DNA of 64,000 nucleotides, taken from contig NZ_BAABEO010000017.1 in the NCBI RefSeq assembly GCF_039540195.1, positions 1 through 64,000 of the forward strand. Direction: 5' to 3'. Under the pieces are notes generated by a model, which was given only the letters and a program-made list of their open reading frames with translations, was not told the origin of the DNA and made no database searches. Source of the DNA: Zafaria ginkgonis. GTDB lineage: Bacteria; Actinomycetota; Actinomycetes; Actinomycetales; Micrococcaceae. Every line of letters starts with the position of its first letter. The first letter of the stretch is position 1. A program made the position numbers and the translations under genes. Below, in pieces: positions 51,034-59,247 of the stretch.

Positions 51034-52302
51034 TCATGGGCCCAAGAGCGCCAGTTCCTCGTCCATCGCGCGGGCGAAGGCCGCCCCGGGCACGTTCCCT
51101 GCGTCGAAGTGGATGCCGCAGCGGAGCCGGCCGGCGTAGGAGAGGGCCGCGACACCGAGCCGGACGTTGGCAGCGAGCACGCCAACCGGCCAGAGCGCAA
51201 CGACCGGGGCACCCGCGAGGCGAAAGGTGCCTGCCGGGCCGGGCACATTGGTGACGAACCCGGCGACAAGATGCTGCCGCCGGCCGATGCGGTCCATGAT
51301 GCGTGCGCCGACCGGGCCGCGCATGAACTCGAGCGTTCCCTGCTCCCTGGCCCGGGCCTTCTCCTCCCGGGTCTGCTCCGCGATGAGCCGGACGCGTTCG
51401 TCGGGTTCGACGTCGCCGAGGGGCAGCCGCACGAGCATGATCCCGACCTGGTTCCCCGCCGTCCCGCGGCGCCGCAGCGCGACCGGCACCGAGACGGGCA
51501 GCCGGGCTGGGATCGGCTCGCCGGCGTCGGACAGCACCGCCCGGTAGCCCGAGGCCACCGCAGCCAGCAGGGCGTCGTTGACGGTGGCGCGGAACCGCCG
51601 AACATGCTCCTCGAGAGCAGCGAGATCGGCGTCCAGGAAGACGACCCCGCGCTGCGGACCCACTTCACCGAGCAGCACCGTGGGGCCGACCTCGCGACCG
51701 CGCAGGGTCATGCGGATGCGGCGCAGGCCGTAGCGAAGCCGCCCCAGGACGTGCCGCAGGTCGCGCCGCGGAACCTTCGGCGCCGCTCGGACGGGAGGCA
51801 CGTACGCCGGCGTCCCCGGCGATTCCGAGGGATCGAAGAGCTGCCGTACGATCCCGGCCGCCGCCATCCCGTCGGCGAGCGCATGGTGGATGCGCAGCAC
51901 GACGCCGGCCTCCCCCACGGCTGCACCCGGCACCACGAGGATCTCCCAGAGCGGACGATCCGGTGCCAGCGGCACATTCATCAGCTCCCCGCACTTGCGC
52001 TCGAAGCCAGCGAGTCCGTCGACGGTCCCGAGAAGCCGGACGTGCTGCTCAAGGTCGGGCCGCGCCTCGACCCAGCGGTGGCGGCGGCCCGTGGCGACAG
52101 CCATCTTCCGCAGCTGGGGCAGCGCCTTGATCCGCTCGCGCAGGGCAGCGCGCAGGGCGGTCAGGTCGGGGGCGCCATCGGGATCGACGAAGCCGCCCGG
52201 CGCCAGCAGGCCCGCAACCAGGAACACGTTGACCTGGCCGGCGTGGTCAATCACCAGATTCGCCTCATCGACCGCCGGAAGCCGGTCCGTCACCGGGCGC
52301 AT
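51034..52302 (-). CDS. wax ester synthase/diacylglycerol acyltransferase (WS/DGAT) family protein
   Basis: 422 aa from ATG at 52302. The family joins acyl-CoA to fatty alcohols or diacylglycerol to store neutral lipid. The catalytic motif HHxxxDG is present as HHALADG (His 139, His 140, Asp 144). The second conserved block PLWEILVV... and the later NDALLAAVASGYRAVL and FVTNVPGPAGTFRLAGAPV (the family's NVPGP motif) are also in place. The N-terminus is shorter and less hydrophobic than in many mycobacterial Tgs proteins. The start has no good Shine-Dalgarno, so GTG a few codons later is possible. It lies alone next to the arsenic genes on the same strand. Confidence 0.87.
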   Translation of the reverse strand: MRPVTDRLPAVDEANLVIDHAGQVNVFLVAGLLAPGGFVDPDGAPDLTALRAALRERIKALPQLRKMAVATGRRHRWVEARPDLEQHVRLLGTVDGLAGFERKCGELMNVPLAPDRPLWEILVVPGAAVGEAGVVLRIHHALADGMAAAGIVRQLFDPSESPGTPAYVPPVRAAPKVPRRDLRHVLGRLRYGLRRIRMTLRGREVGPTVLLGEVGPQRGVVFLDADLAALEEHVRRFRATVNDALLAAVASGYRAVLSDAGEPIPARLPVSVPVALRRRGTAGNQVGIMLVRLPLGDVEPDERVRLIAEQTREEKARAREQGTLEFMRGPVGARIMDRIGRRQHLVAGFVTNVPGPAGTFRLAGAPVVALWPVGVLAANVRLGVAALSYAGRLRCGIHFDAGNVPGAAFARAMDEELALLGP

Positions 52303-52393
52303 GCCAACAGGGTAGCAACCGGCCCTGCCCGCCACCGGGGCCGCATCGCGAGCTCCTCATCGTGCAGGCCCAGGTCAACGGGGGCGGCCACAG

Positions 52394-52819
52394 CTAGGAG
52401 CGGCGCCCGGCAGCGAGGGAATCGTCGACGTCCCGCACCAGCGCCTGCACGCGCCTTTTGATCTCGTTGCGGACGCCGCGGACCATGTCGATGCCCTGGC
52501 CTGCCGGGTCCTCGAGGACCCAGTCCTCGTACCGCTTTCCCGGGAAGATCGGGCAGGTGTCGCCGCAGCCCATGGTGATGACGACGTCGGACTCCTGCAC
52601 GGCCCCGGTGGTGAGGATCGTCGGGAGGGCTCCGCCGATGTCGATGCCTTCCTCGGCCATGGCCTGCACGGCCACCGGGTTGACCTTGTCTCCGGGTGCC
52701 GAACCGGCGGAGAGCACGGTGATGCGGTCCCCGGCCAGGTGCCGCAGGTAGCCGGCGGCCATCTGGGAGCGTCCCGCGTTGTGCACGCAGACGAAAAGAA
52801 CGGTGGGCTGGTTGGTCAT
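52394..52819 (-). CDS. arsC: arsenate reductase, low-molecular-weight phosphatase type
   Basis: 141 aa. The P-loop CVHNAGRSQMAAGYLRHL, with nucleophile Cys 11, is the signature of thioredoxin- or mycothiol-linked ArsC enzymes that reduce arsenate to arsenite. A second cysteine pair in ITMGCGDTCPIFPGKRYEDW would form the disulfide relay. The gene follows the aquaporin gene by 4 bp and ArsR, forming an arsR-aqp-arsC operon in which arsenite leaves the cell through the aquaglyceroporin. Confidence 0.92.
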   Translation of the reverse strand: MTNQPTVLFVCVHNAGRSQMAAGYLRHLAGDRITVLSAGSAPGDKVNPVAVQAMAEEGIDIGGALPTILTTGAVQESDVVITMGCGDTCPIFPGKRYEDWVLEDPAGQGIDMVRGVRNEIKRRVQALVRDVDDSLAAGRRS

Positions 52820-52823
52820 CGGG

Positions 52824-53528
52824 TCATCCTTTGGGGGTTGTTTCGGCGGTGATTTCAGCCGCGGCCTGTTCGGCGTGGGGGTAGAGCAGGCGGATCAGTA
52901 CCGCGGCGAGGACGCCGCCTGCCAGCTGCATGGCAATGAAGGGCAGGACCGAGGACGGGGCGATGCCGGCGAAGGTGTCCGAGAACATGCGCGCGACGGT
53001 CACCGCGGGATTGGCGAAGCTGGTGGAACTGGTGAACCAGTAGGCGGCGGTAATGTAGCCGCCGACCGCAACGGCAATCATGTCCCTGCGCCCGGAGCGG
53101 GCCGCACCGAAGATGACCAGCAGCAGCCCGGCCGTGGCCACCACTTCGGCCAGCCACAGTCCGGCCCCGGCGCGCTGGTGGGTCGACAGGGTGACGGCGG
53201 GCAGGTCGAACATCAGGTTGGCCAGCATGGCGCCCACCGCTCCCCCGGCGACCTGGGCGGCAATCAGCGCCCCGGCCTCCCGCCAGCCGATGACGCCCAG
53301 CCAGCGTTCGGCCAAAGTGACCACCGGATTGAATGCGGCCGAGACCGGCTGCAGGGCGATGATCAGGGCCACCAGGACGGCTCCGGTGGCCAGGGCGTTT
53401 TCCAGCAGCTGCAGGCCGGTATCGTTCGGGGACAGCCGGGAGGCGGCAATCCCCGAGCCCACCACGGCGGCCACCAGCAGGGCGGTTCCGACCAGTTCGG
53501 CCAGGGCCCGCCGGGCCAGGCCGCTCAC
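52824..53528 (-). CDS. aquaporin/glycerol-facilitator family channel, AqpS-like arsenite channel
   Basis: 234 aa from GTG at 53528, overlapping the arsR stop as GTGA. Six membrane helices and the two half-helix motifs of MIP channels are seen: SAAFNPVVTLAERWLG (NPV instead of NPA) and SFANPAVTVARMFSD (NPA). In arsenic operons such as those of Rhizobium, AqpS takes the place of ArsB and lets arsenite flow out. Its position between arsR and arsC supports the same use. The NPV variant is common in this subfamily. Confidence 0.88.
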   Translation of the reverse strand: MSGLARRALAELVGTALLVAAVVGSGIAASRLSPNDTGLQLLENALATGAVLVALIIALQPVSAAFNPVVTLAERWLGVIGWREAGALIAAQVAGGAVGAMLANLMFDLPAVTLSTHQRAGAGLWLAEVVATAGLLLVIFGAARSGRRDMIAVAVGGYITAAYWFTSSTSFANPAVTVARMFSDTFAGIAPSSVLPFIAMQLAGGVLAAVLIRLLYPHAEQAAAEITAETTPKG

Positions 53529-53884
53529 GCGCCCGCGCTGGAGATGAGCTTGCCCAGCGAGTCCAGCACCTCGGCCTGGACCTTGTAGTAGACCCAGACG
53601 CCGCGCTTGCTGCGCTCCAGCAGCCCGCTCTGGTGCAGCACCTTCAGGTGGTGGCTGATCGTGGGCTGGGACAACTCAAAGGCTTCGGTCAGGTCGCAGA
53701 CGCAGGCCTCCCCGCCCTCGTGGGAGGCCACGAGGGAAAGCAGCTGCAGGCGGACGGAGTCCGCCATGGCCTTCAGTAGTGCGGACACGCGCTCGGCTTG
53801 GGCGGCGGTCATAGGCTCCCGGGTCATGGGCGTGCAGCACGCGACGGTCTCCACGGGGGTCAGTTCAAGTACGGATTTCGACAC
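53525..53884 (-). CDS. arsR: ArsR/SmtB-family arsenic-responsive repressor
   Basis: 119 aa from GTG at 53884; the sequence SKSVLELTPVETVACCTPM upstream of the helix-turn-helix is typical of actinobacterial ArsR proteins, so later ATGs were not used. The DNA-binding part is ACVCDLTEAFELSQPTISHH followed by LKVLHQSGLLERSKRG. The CVCDL cysteines and the N-terminal Cys-Cys pair are candidate As(III) ligands. There is no Shine-Dalgarno, so a leaderless message is likely. It is divergent from arsI, and the gap holds two operator-like repeats. Confidence 0.9.
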   Translation of the reverse strand: MSKSVLELTPVETVACCTPMTREPMTAAQAERVSALLKAMADSVRLQLLSLVASHEGGEACVCDLTEAFELSQPTISHHLKVLHQSGLLERSKRGVWVYYKVQAEVLDSLGKLISSAGA

Positions 53885-53892
53885 ACGTGAAT

Positions 53893-53946
53893 ATTGACAG
53901 ATATCAATGTCTAGTGGCAACCTCAAGGACATAGACAATCATCTAT
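53893..53946. promoter_or_regulatory. two ArsR-type operators in the arsR/arsI divergent gap
   Basis: ATTGA-N6-TCAAT (53893-53908) and ATAGA-N6-TCTAT (53931-53946) share the same 5-6-5 inverted-repeat layout used by ArsR/SmtB repressors. The first is next to arsR, the second is 15 bp before arsI, so each direction could have its own site. Confidence 0.65.
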
Positions 53947-53961
53947 ATATAGGAGGCCGCC

Positions 53962-54405
53962 ATGTCCCGCCTGCAGCTCGCCCTCAACGTCGATGACCTT
54001 GAGCAGTCGGTCGAGTTCTACTCCCGGCTCTTCGGCACCGGACCGGCCAAGCGCCGGCCCGGCTACGCCAACTTTGCCGTGGACCAGCCGCCGCTGAAGC
54101 TCGTGCTCATCGAGAACCCCGGCAACGGAGGCTCGCTCAACCATCTGGGCGTGGAGGTCCAGGACACCGACGCCGTCGACGCCGAACAGGTTCGGTTGGC
54201 AGGGCACGGCTTAGCCACCGTGGATGAGCGCGAGGGCACCTGCTGCTACGCGAAGCAGGACAAGTTCTGGGTGCAGAACACCCCCGACGGCGAACGGTGG
54301 GAGATCTACACCGTCCTGGCCGACAGCGCCACGTTCTCCGCCGCCTCGCAGGGCGAAGCCCAAGGCTGCTGCACCACCCCTGCTGCGGCCGGCAGTTGCT
54401 GCTGA
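53962..54405 (+). CDS. arsI: ArsI-type organoarsenical C-As lyase
   Basis: 147 aa, VOC fold with a good AGGAGG six bases ahead. ArsI splits the carbon-arsenic bond of trivalent methyl- and aromatic arsenicals, releasing arsenite. The key vicinal cysteine pair is present in EGTCCYAKQDKFWVQNTPDG. The N-terminal block is RLQLALNVDDLEQSVEFYSR and the metal-binding histidine is probably in SLNHLGVEVQD. The tail holds another cysteine cluster (GCCTTPAAAGSCC), unusual for size and perhaps a metal trap. CadI-like cadmium-induced proteins are close relatives, but the arsR context favours ArsI. Confidence 0.85.
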   Translation: MSRLQLALNVDDLEQSVEFYSRLFGTGPAKRRPGYANFAVDQPPLKLVLIENPGNGGSLNHLGVEVQDTDAVDAEQVRLAGHGLATVDEREGTCCYAKQDKFWVQNTPDGERWEIYTVLADSATFSAASQGEAQGCCTTPAAAGSCC

Positions 54406-54447
54406 CCCCGCTGGCATGCAGCTCTTGGGCCCTGACTCCTGAACGGC

Positions 54448-54966
54448 TTAGGTCAACGAGTCGATGGCGACGGTGATCGCCAGGATCAGCGGGACGTCCT
54501 CGCCCTGCGCGACTTCCACGCCGTAGGACTCACGCACGCGGAACCACTTCTTGGAGATGGTGGCGACCGTGCGGCCATCGCGCTCGATCTCGTACTCGTG
54601 GTCGACGATGTTGCCGTGCGCCTTCAAATCGGCGCCGTTTTTCACGTCGATGGCGAAGCGATCCCGGAGCCCGACCAGCGCCTTGTGGACCGTCGCGGCG
54701 GTGTCGCCGCCGCGTTCGATGTCGACCTTGTCCCGGATCGAGAGCTTGCGCTCCTGGATGCTCGCCGCCTCGTTTCCCGCGGCGTCCTCCAGAACGAACG
54801 TGTCCCGAATTCGAACCGCCTTGCCATTGACTTTGTAGGCGCGTCTGCCCTGGTCGTCTTCGATCCAGTAGTCGTCTCCAATCGACAGCAGTTTCTCGCG
54901 CATCTGGAAGCGCTCGCCCACGGGTTCGTCAGGCTGGTGCCGCAATAGTCCCATGCCCACGACCAT
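54448..54966 (-). CDS. LURP-one-related family protein
   Basis: 172 aa with the Tubby-like fold of LURP-one/YxjI proteins: FQMREKLLSIGDDYWIEDDQ, GRRAYKVNGKAVRIRDTFVL, LSIRDKVDIER and HEYEIERDGRTVATISKKWF. Twelve beta strands around a helix are expected; the family is thought to act at membranes, but function is unknown. Start choice is open: ATG 54966 was kept, and ATG 54954 (MGLLRHQPDEPV) fits as well. It converges with arsI and has no operon partner. Confidence 0.82.
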   Translation of the reverse strand: MVVGMGLLRHQPDEPVGERFQMREKLLSIGDDYWIEDDQGRRAYKVNGKAVRIRDTFVLEDAAGNEAASIQERKLSIRDKVDIERGGDTAATVHKALVGLRDRFAIDVKNGADLKAHGNIVDHEYEIERDGRTVATISKKWFRVRESYGVEVAQGEDVPLILAITVAIDSLT

Positions 54967-55083
54967 AGGTCCGCTTTGCCGGCGGGCGCCTCACCCGCGC
55001 CGGATGATCCGGACCGTGGAAGCATCAGCCGTGACCTCATCAGGTACTTAGCCGGCAACCGGCCCATCCCCCGCTGGACGGGT

Positions 55084-55410
55084 TCAGCCTTCGGCTTCGG
55101 CCTCTGCCTCTGCTTCGAGTTCGATGGCGAAACCCAGTGCCCTGCCAAGGTTGCCGGCTGCCGCTACTATCCGAGGGGTGCCGACGATGGGCGCAACGGC
55201 CACCAGTATTCCCTGGACATCCTCCAAGGTGATGCCGACGTCCATTGCAGTACCGGCGTTGAGCAGATAGGAGGCGGGCGGGGCGTCGACTGCCACGAGT
55301 GCCGCGATCCGGGCCAGCATCAACTCGCGGGGTTCGAGAGTGGACCGTTCTAGTGATGCGGCGGTGATCTGGGCGAGGGTGTCGCTGACTAGGTCTTCTT
55401 CGTCGGCCAT
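55084..55410 (-). CDS. carboxymuconolactone decarboxylase-like protein without the usual cysteines
   Basis: 108 aa from ATG at 55410; GGAGATACGG lies at ideal distance, so the longer frame is rejected. The helical pattern LEPRELMLARIAALVAVDAP then YLLNAGTAMDVGITLEDVQG and IVAVAAIVGT-like IVAVAP follows the CMD/AhpD fold, but where AhpD has CxxC and His the present sequence reads DAPPASYL. The catalytic cysteines are thus missing, so it is not a peroxidase of the AhpD type. The end is a stretch of Glu-Ala repeats (ELEAEAEAEAEG). Function unknown. Confidence 0.75.
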   Translation of the reverse strand: MADEEDLVSDTLAQITAASLERSTLEPRELMLARIAALVAVDAPPASYLLNAGTAMDVGITLEDVQGILVAVAPIVGTPRIVAAAGNLGRALGFAIELEAEAEAEAEG

Positions 55411-55676
55411 GACCGTATCTCCATCTGGTTGCGGGGCAGAGGGCCGAGGGACCCGGTGAGACCGGATCGCCACGACTCCTCTTACAAACCTATTCCGCCG
55501 TGACAGAGGACGGCATCACCCGCAGGGGATGACCTCATCGCCAGATACTCGAGCCATGACCAGGAGGAAAGATGCTACACGGATCAATGGGAGCCGGAGC
55601 AGTCCCTTGGTTCGTTTTGCTCGGAAAGATTCCGGTTGTCCTGATCGTGACTGAGTCAGTGGCGCCAGGGAACGCA

Positions 55677-55782
55677 CGGGCTCTCCTCGCTCCACAGCCG
55701 TTGGATCTCGTGGTTCGCCACCCAGCCCTCGACGCAGGCGGTGATACGCGGAGCGTGAGAGCGCGGCCAGCCGGCACGCCAT
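55677..55782 (-). pseudogene. remnant of an IS3-family transposase (OrfB)
   Basis: On the minus strand one frame reads ERMACRLAALSRSAYHR (about 55782-55738) and the neighbouring frame continues with EGWVANHEIQRLWSEES (about 55730-55680). Both are recognisable pieces of actinobacterial IS3 OrfB transposases (typical ...ACRLAGLSRSAYYR... and ...EGWVVNHKKIQRLWREEGL...), where they are normally separated by about 40 residues. The fragment is therefore deleted, frameshifted and non-functional. No inverted repeats were found. Confidence 0.6.
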
Positions 55783-55799
55783 CCGCTCACCCTCAGTGT

Positions 55800-56130
55800 G
55801 CGAATCAGGTGAGCGACGGTGTCGGCCACCTTCGGAGCCACCCCGAAATCGGCGGATGCCCGTCAGGCGGTGGCGGGTTCCACTTCCCCGTCCAGCTCCT
55901 CCGGCCCCGAAGCTCCCACCCGCCGAACCGGTTGATGACCGCGCAGATCCGGTCCAGGGCCTCTTCCGCAAAAAGGGCTTCCGGCCCATGCGGCTATTTG
56001 CTCAGCAGGTTCTACTGCACACGCCATTGATCGTCCAAGGCGACCACCCGGAGCCTCGGCACAACGCGCTCAGGGGACTGCCCTGGGTTTTGTCGACTCT
56101 CTGACCTGCCCCAGGGATTGGTCACCCCTC
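55800..56130. other. decayed intergenic DNA between two mobile-element remnants
   Basis: No gene with a credible start or family resemblance could be found. The stretch is flanked by an IS3 remnant and a resolvase remnant and is probably degenerate mobile-element DNA. Confidence 0.5.
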
Positions 56131-56266
56131 ACGGACAAAGCCCCCGGTAGGGACACGGCCAAGCCGGAAGTGACCGAGTTATTGCGGTTCGCTCGGGACG
56201 GGGGCCACCGTGGTGATGCACAGCATGGACCGTCTGGCCGGCAACCTCGATGACCTGCGCTGTTCT
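56131..56266 (+). pseudogene. fragment of a Tn3-type serine resolvase, frameshifted
   Basis: The first frame reads TDKAPGRDTAKPEVTELLRF and ARDG; after one extra G in the run at 56200-56204 the next frame continues ATVVMHSMDRLAGNLDDLR. Together these match the middle of Tn3-family resolvases (typical HSMDRLARNLDDLR, with the conserved DRLxR block). Both the N-terminal catalytic serine region and the helix-turn-helix are missing. It is a decayed remnant pointing to former transposon insertion. Confidence 0.75.
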
Positions 56267-56294
56267 GTCGTCTTGCACTGCATCTTAAGGATGC

Positions 56295-56350
56295 TTGACA
56301 ACAGGCGTGACGCGAGTCACCATGTTGCGTATGCTGATTGCTGTTGCGTA
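56295..56350 (+). promoter_or_regulatory. candidate regulatory region of gbcAB
   Basis: A TTGACA (56295-56300) is followed by the inverted repeat GTGAC-GCGA-GTCAC (56307-56320) and a direct repeat GTTGCGTA at 56324-56331 and 56343-56350, starts 19 bp apart. They lie 190-245 bp before gbcA. No matching -10 element or known regulator was found, so this is only a candidate. Confidence 0.35.
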
Positions 56351-56539
56351 GGACGCATTTGGAGGGCTGAAATATTGGAGTCGCTACCGCTATCCACGGC
56401 CCTTCCTAGATCGTGCGCTTTTACTGCACATCGATCCTCCCTAATTTCATGACCAAAACGTTCTCGACAACGCCGGTTGCCCCACCAAACCCGTGGTCTC
56501 CACGATTTGCCCACTACCCAGCCCTCCGGGAGGAAACAG

Positions 56540-57844
56540 ATGTCTGCTTCAGTGAACGCGCCCCTCAATTCACGCGGAAAACTCGCTACATCAGTGCCTG
56601 CAGAGCAGTTGGCTGAGATCACCGAATTGTTTGCGTTCCGCCGCACGGGATATTCCCTCGACGCCCCCTTCTACGCCGACCCGACGGTTTTCAAGATCGA
56701 CATGGAGGCCATTTTTGGCAAGCACTGGATCTTTGCCGCCAGCGTCGCTGAACTGCCGGAGCCGGGCGACTACGTCACCGTCGACTACGGGCCCTATTCC
56801 CTGATTGTTCTGCACAACGACGACGGTGGCGTCAACGTCCTGCACAACGTGTGCCGCCACCGCGGCGCCCGCGTCCTGACTGAATCCGCCGGCTCAACCG
56901 GAAACCTGGTGTGCGGCTATCACTCCTGGACCTACTCGCCCAGCGGCGACTTGATCCACGCCTCGGCACCGGGAGAAGCGAAGTTCGACAAGAACTGTTT
57001 CGCCCTCAAGCGCGCCCACAGCCGCGTGGTCGCCGGACTCATCTTCGTCTGCATTGCGGACGAACCGCCGGCCGACTTCGACGAAACCTCAAAGATCTTT
57101 GAGCCCTACCTCGCCCCCCACGATCTGTCGAAGACGAAAATCGCCTACCAGCAGAACATCATCGAAGAGGGCAACTGGAAGCTCGTCATGGAGAACAACC
57201 GTGAGTGCTACCACTGCGACGGCCACCCTGAACTCGCCTGCTCCCTCTTCCCGACGTGGGGTTTGACGGAGGGCCTGATTCCGCCCCACCTTGAGGAAGT
57301 GTGGGACCGCAACAAGGAAGCCCAGTCCTCCCTTGAGGAGCGTTGCCGCCGCTACGGCCTGCCCTACGAGGTGGTCGAGGAGCTTGACACGCGCATCGCG
57401 GGAATCCGCATCTCACGTGAATCACTGGACGGAGAGGGCGAATCGTTCTCGGCCGACGGGCGCAGGCTTTCCAAGAAGCTGCTCGGCGACCTGCCGGACT
57501 TCCGCCTTGGCCGCTGCTCGATGCACCTGCAGCCCAACAGCTGGTTCCATTTCCTCGGGGACCACGTCATCACGTTCGGCGTCTTCCCCATCAACGAACA
57601 CCAGTCGCTGGTACGCACCACCTGGCTGGTGGCCGACGACGCCGAAGAAGGCGTCGATTACGATCTGGAAAAACTCACCTACACCTGGAAGCAGACAAAC
57701 CTGCAGGACAAGGCGTTCGTGGAGCTGTGCCAGAAGGGTGCCGGCAGCCCCGCCTACGAGCCCGGTCCGTACATGAAGAGCGAATACCAGGTAGAGGCGT
57801 TCATTAACTGGTACGTGCAGCGCGTACAGGAGCACTTGGCATGA
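56540..57844 (+). CDS. gbcA: Rieske non-heme iron oxygenase, glycine betaine monooxygenase-like (GbcA type)
   Basis: 434 aa from ATG at 56540 with GGAGGAAAC upstream. The Rieske domain has Cys 105/His 107 (NVCRHRGARVL) and Cys 125/His 128 (LVCGYHSWTYS), binding a [2Fe-2S] cluster. The catalytic domain has the iron site ENNRECYHCDGHPELACSLF (His 225, His 229), the pattern of betaine-type demethylases such as GbcA, and the stachydrine enzyme Stc2. Such enzymes remove a methyl group from a quaternary ammonium compound as formaldehyde. The reductase gene overlaps its stop (ATGA). Glycine betaine is the best guess; proline betaine and carnitine oxygenases are near relatives. It sits between decayed mobile elements. 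Confidence 0.85.
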   Translation: MSASVNAPLNSRGKLATSVPAEQLAEITELFAFRRTGYSLDAPFYADPTVFKIDMEAIFGKHWIFAASVAELPEPGDYVTVDYGPYSLIVLHNDDGGVNVLHNVCRHRGARVLTESAGSTGNLVCGYHSWTYSPSGDLIHASAPGEAKFDKNCFALKRAHSRVVAGLIFVCIADEPPADFDETSKIFEPYLAPHDLSKTKIAYQQNIIEEGNWKLVMENNRECYHCDGHPELACSLFPTWGLTEGLIPPHLEEVWDRNKEAQSSLEERCRRYGLPYEVVEELDTRIAGIRISRESLDGEGESFSADGRRLSKKLLGDLPDFRLGRCSMHLQPNSWFHFLGDHVITFGVFPINEHQSLVRTTWLVADDAEEGVDYDLEKLTYTWKQTNLQDKAFVELCQKGAGSPAYEPGPYMKSEYQVEAFINWYVQRVQEHLA

Positions 57845-59247
57845 CTGAACGCCTCACTGAGACGGTGATCCAGGAACCACAGCGCATTCGCGGTCTCGAG
57901 ATGCCGTGGAACAGGGTGATGGGCAGCACCGAGGCACCCGCCCACGCCGCCCGCGCCTTGGGTCCCTGGCATCCGCAGGAGTTCATGGCCGAATGTGTCG
58001 AGACCGTACCCGAAGCGGGCGGCATGATGACCTTCGTGTTCCGCCGCTGCGACGGTGCGCCCCTGGCGTTCCGTGCGGGCCAGTACGTAAACATGGCCTT
58101 TCCCGTGAACGGCGAGGACCAGGAACCGGTAGACCGCAGCTACTCGCTGTCCAGTTCGCCCACCCAGCCCTGGACCTTCAGCGTCACCGTCAAACGCGAC
58201 CCCACAGGACTCGTCTCCCCGTGGGTGCACCAGAACGTCAAACCCGGCACCGTCCTCGATATGCTCGGACCGGTCGGAGCGTTCCACCTGCCCGATGCCG
58301 ACCGGCGGGCGCGCTACCTCTTGCTGGCCGCCGGCGCGGGCATCACTCCCATCATGTCCATGGTGCGGACCATCCACTCCCTGCCCGGACATGCCGACGT
58401 CGTGGTGCTCTACCATGGAGCCGAGGCTGGAGGTTTCGCCTTCCACCAGGAGTTGGCCTACATCGCCTCCGTGGACTCACGCGTCACGGTCTTCTACTCC
58501 CTGGGCGACCGCAGCAAGCCCGAGGGGTGGGAAGGGCTCAGCGGAAGGCTGACGGCAGCCATGCTCGACCAGGTGGCACCCGATGCCAACGGCCGCCAGG
58601 TTTATGCCTGCGGCCCCGAGGGTTACCTGAATAGCGCCACCGAGCTCCTCAAGAAGGTCGGCGTCGATGACACCTCCATCTACATGGAGTTCTTCTCGGG
58701 AGATCGCCAAACACTCCTTGAGTACCAGGCAGAGATCGCGCTTGCGTCGGACATCGCGGAGGAAATCACCGAGGAAATCGCCGATTCCGCAGAGGACTAC
58801 TATGAAAGCCAGCCCAGCGCGTTCGGGCTCTACGAGCCCGGCTACGACGCCGAGGGAACCCTGAAGGCCTCGGGGCTGCCTCTGGAAACCGTCGACCCGG
58901 ACGCCCCCGGCCCCGAGCGCAGTTCGGACGCCGAGCCGGAGGCCACGACCCCCGATGCCTCGAGCTTCGACACCGTGGGTACGGGCAGCCTCACCATGTC
59001 CTTCTTGCGCACAGGCATCAATGTGCGGATTGATCCCGCCGAACACATCCTCGGGGTGGCACAGCGTGCCGGTGTCAGGATCGGCGCGAACTGCAAGGAA
59101 GGCATGTGCGGCTCCTGTAAGGTCGTCAAGCTTTCCGGGGAAGTCGACATGAACCACCAAGGCGGTATCCGGGCACGCGAAATCGATGCAGGCAAGTTCC
59201 TGCCCTGCTGCTCCACAGCGCAGACCGACCTGGTGATCGATGCCTAG
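57841..59247 (+). CDS. gbcB: ferredoxin-NAD(P)H reductase partner of the Rieske oxygenase (GbcB type)
   Basis: 468 aa. The N-terminal FAD-binding part shows RSYSLSSSPTQPWTFSVTVK, the NAD-binding part YLLLAAGAGITPIMSMVRTI and the C-terminal plant-type [2Fe-2S] ferredoxin has CKEGMCGSCKVVKLSGEV with a fourth Cys near the end. It hands electrons from NAD(P)H to the oxygenase. Between reductase and ferredoxin lies a long acidic linker (about 290-385, EEITEEIADSAEDYYESQ) that is longer than in usual GbcB. The stop codon TAG at 59245-59247 lies in the CTAG target site of the following IS element; the protein may therefore be slightly shortened or changed at its very end. Confidence 0.87.
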   Translation: MTERLTETVIQEPQRIRGLEMPWNRVMGSTEAPAHAARALGPWHPQEFMAECVETVPEAGGMMTFVFRRCDGAPLAFRAGQYVNMAFPVNGEDQEPVDRSYSLSSSPTQPWTFSVTVKRDPTGLVSPWVHQNVKPGTVLDMLGPVGAFHLPDADRRARYLLLAAGAGITPIMSMVRTIHSLPGHADVVVLYHGAEAGGFAFHQELAYIASVDSRVTVFYSLGDRSKPEGWEGLSGRLTAAMLDQVAPDANGRQVYACGPEGYLNSATELLKKVGVDDTSIYMEFFSGDRQTLLEYQAEIALASDIAEEITEEIADSAEDYYESQPSAFGLYEPGYDAEGTLKASGLPLETVDPDAPGPERSSDAEPEATTPDASSFDTVGTGSLTMSFLRTGINVRIDPAEHILGVAQRAGVRIGANCKEGMCGSCKVVKLSGEVDMNHQGGIRAREIDAGKFLPCCSTAQTDLVIDA

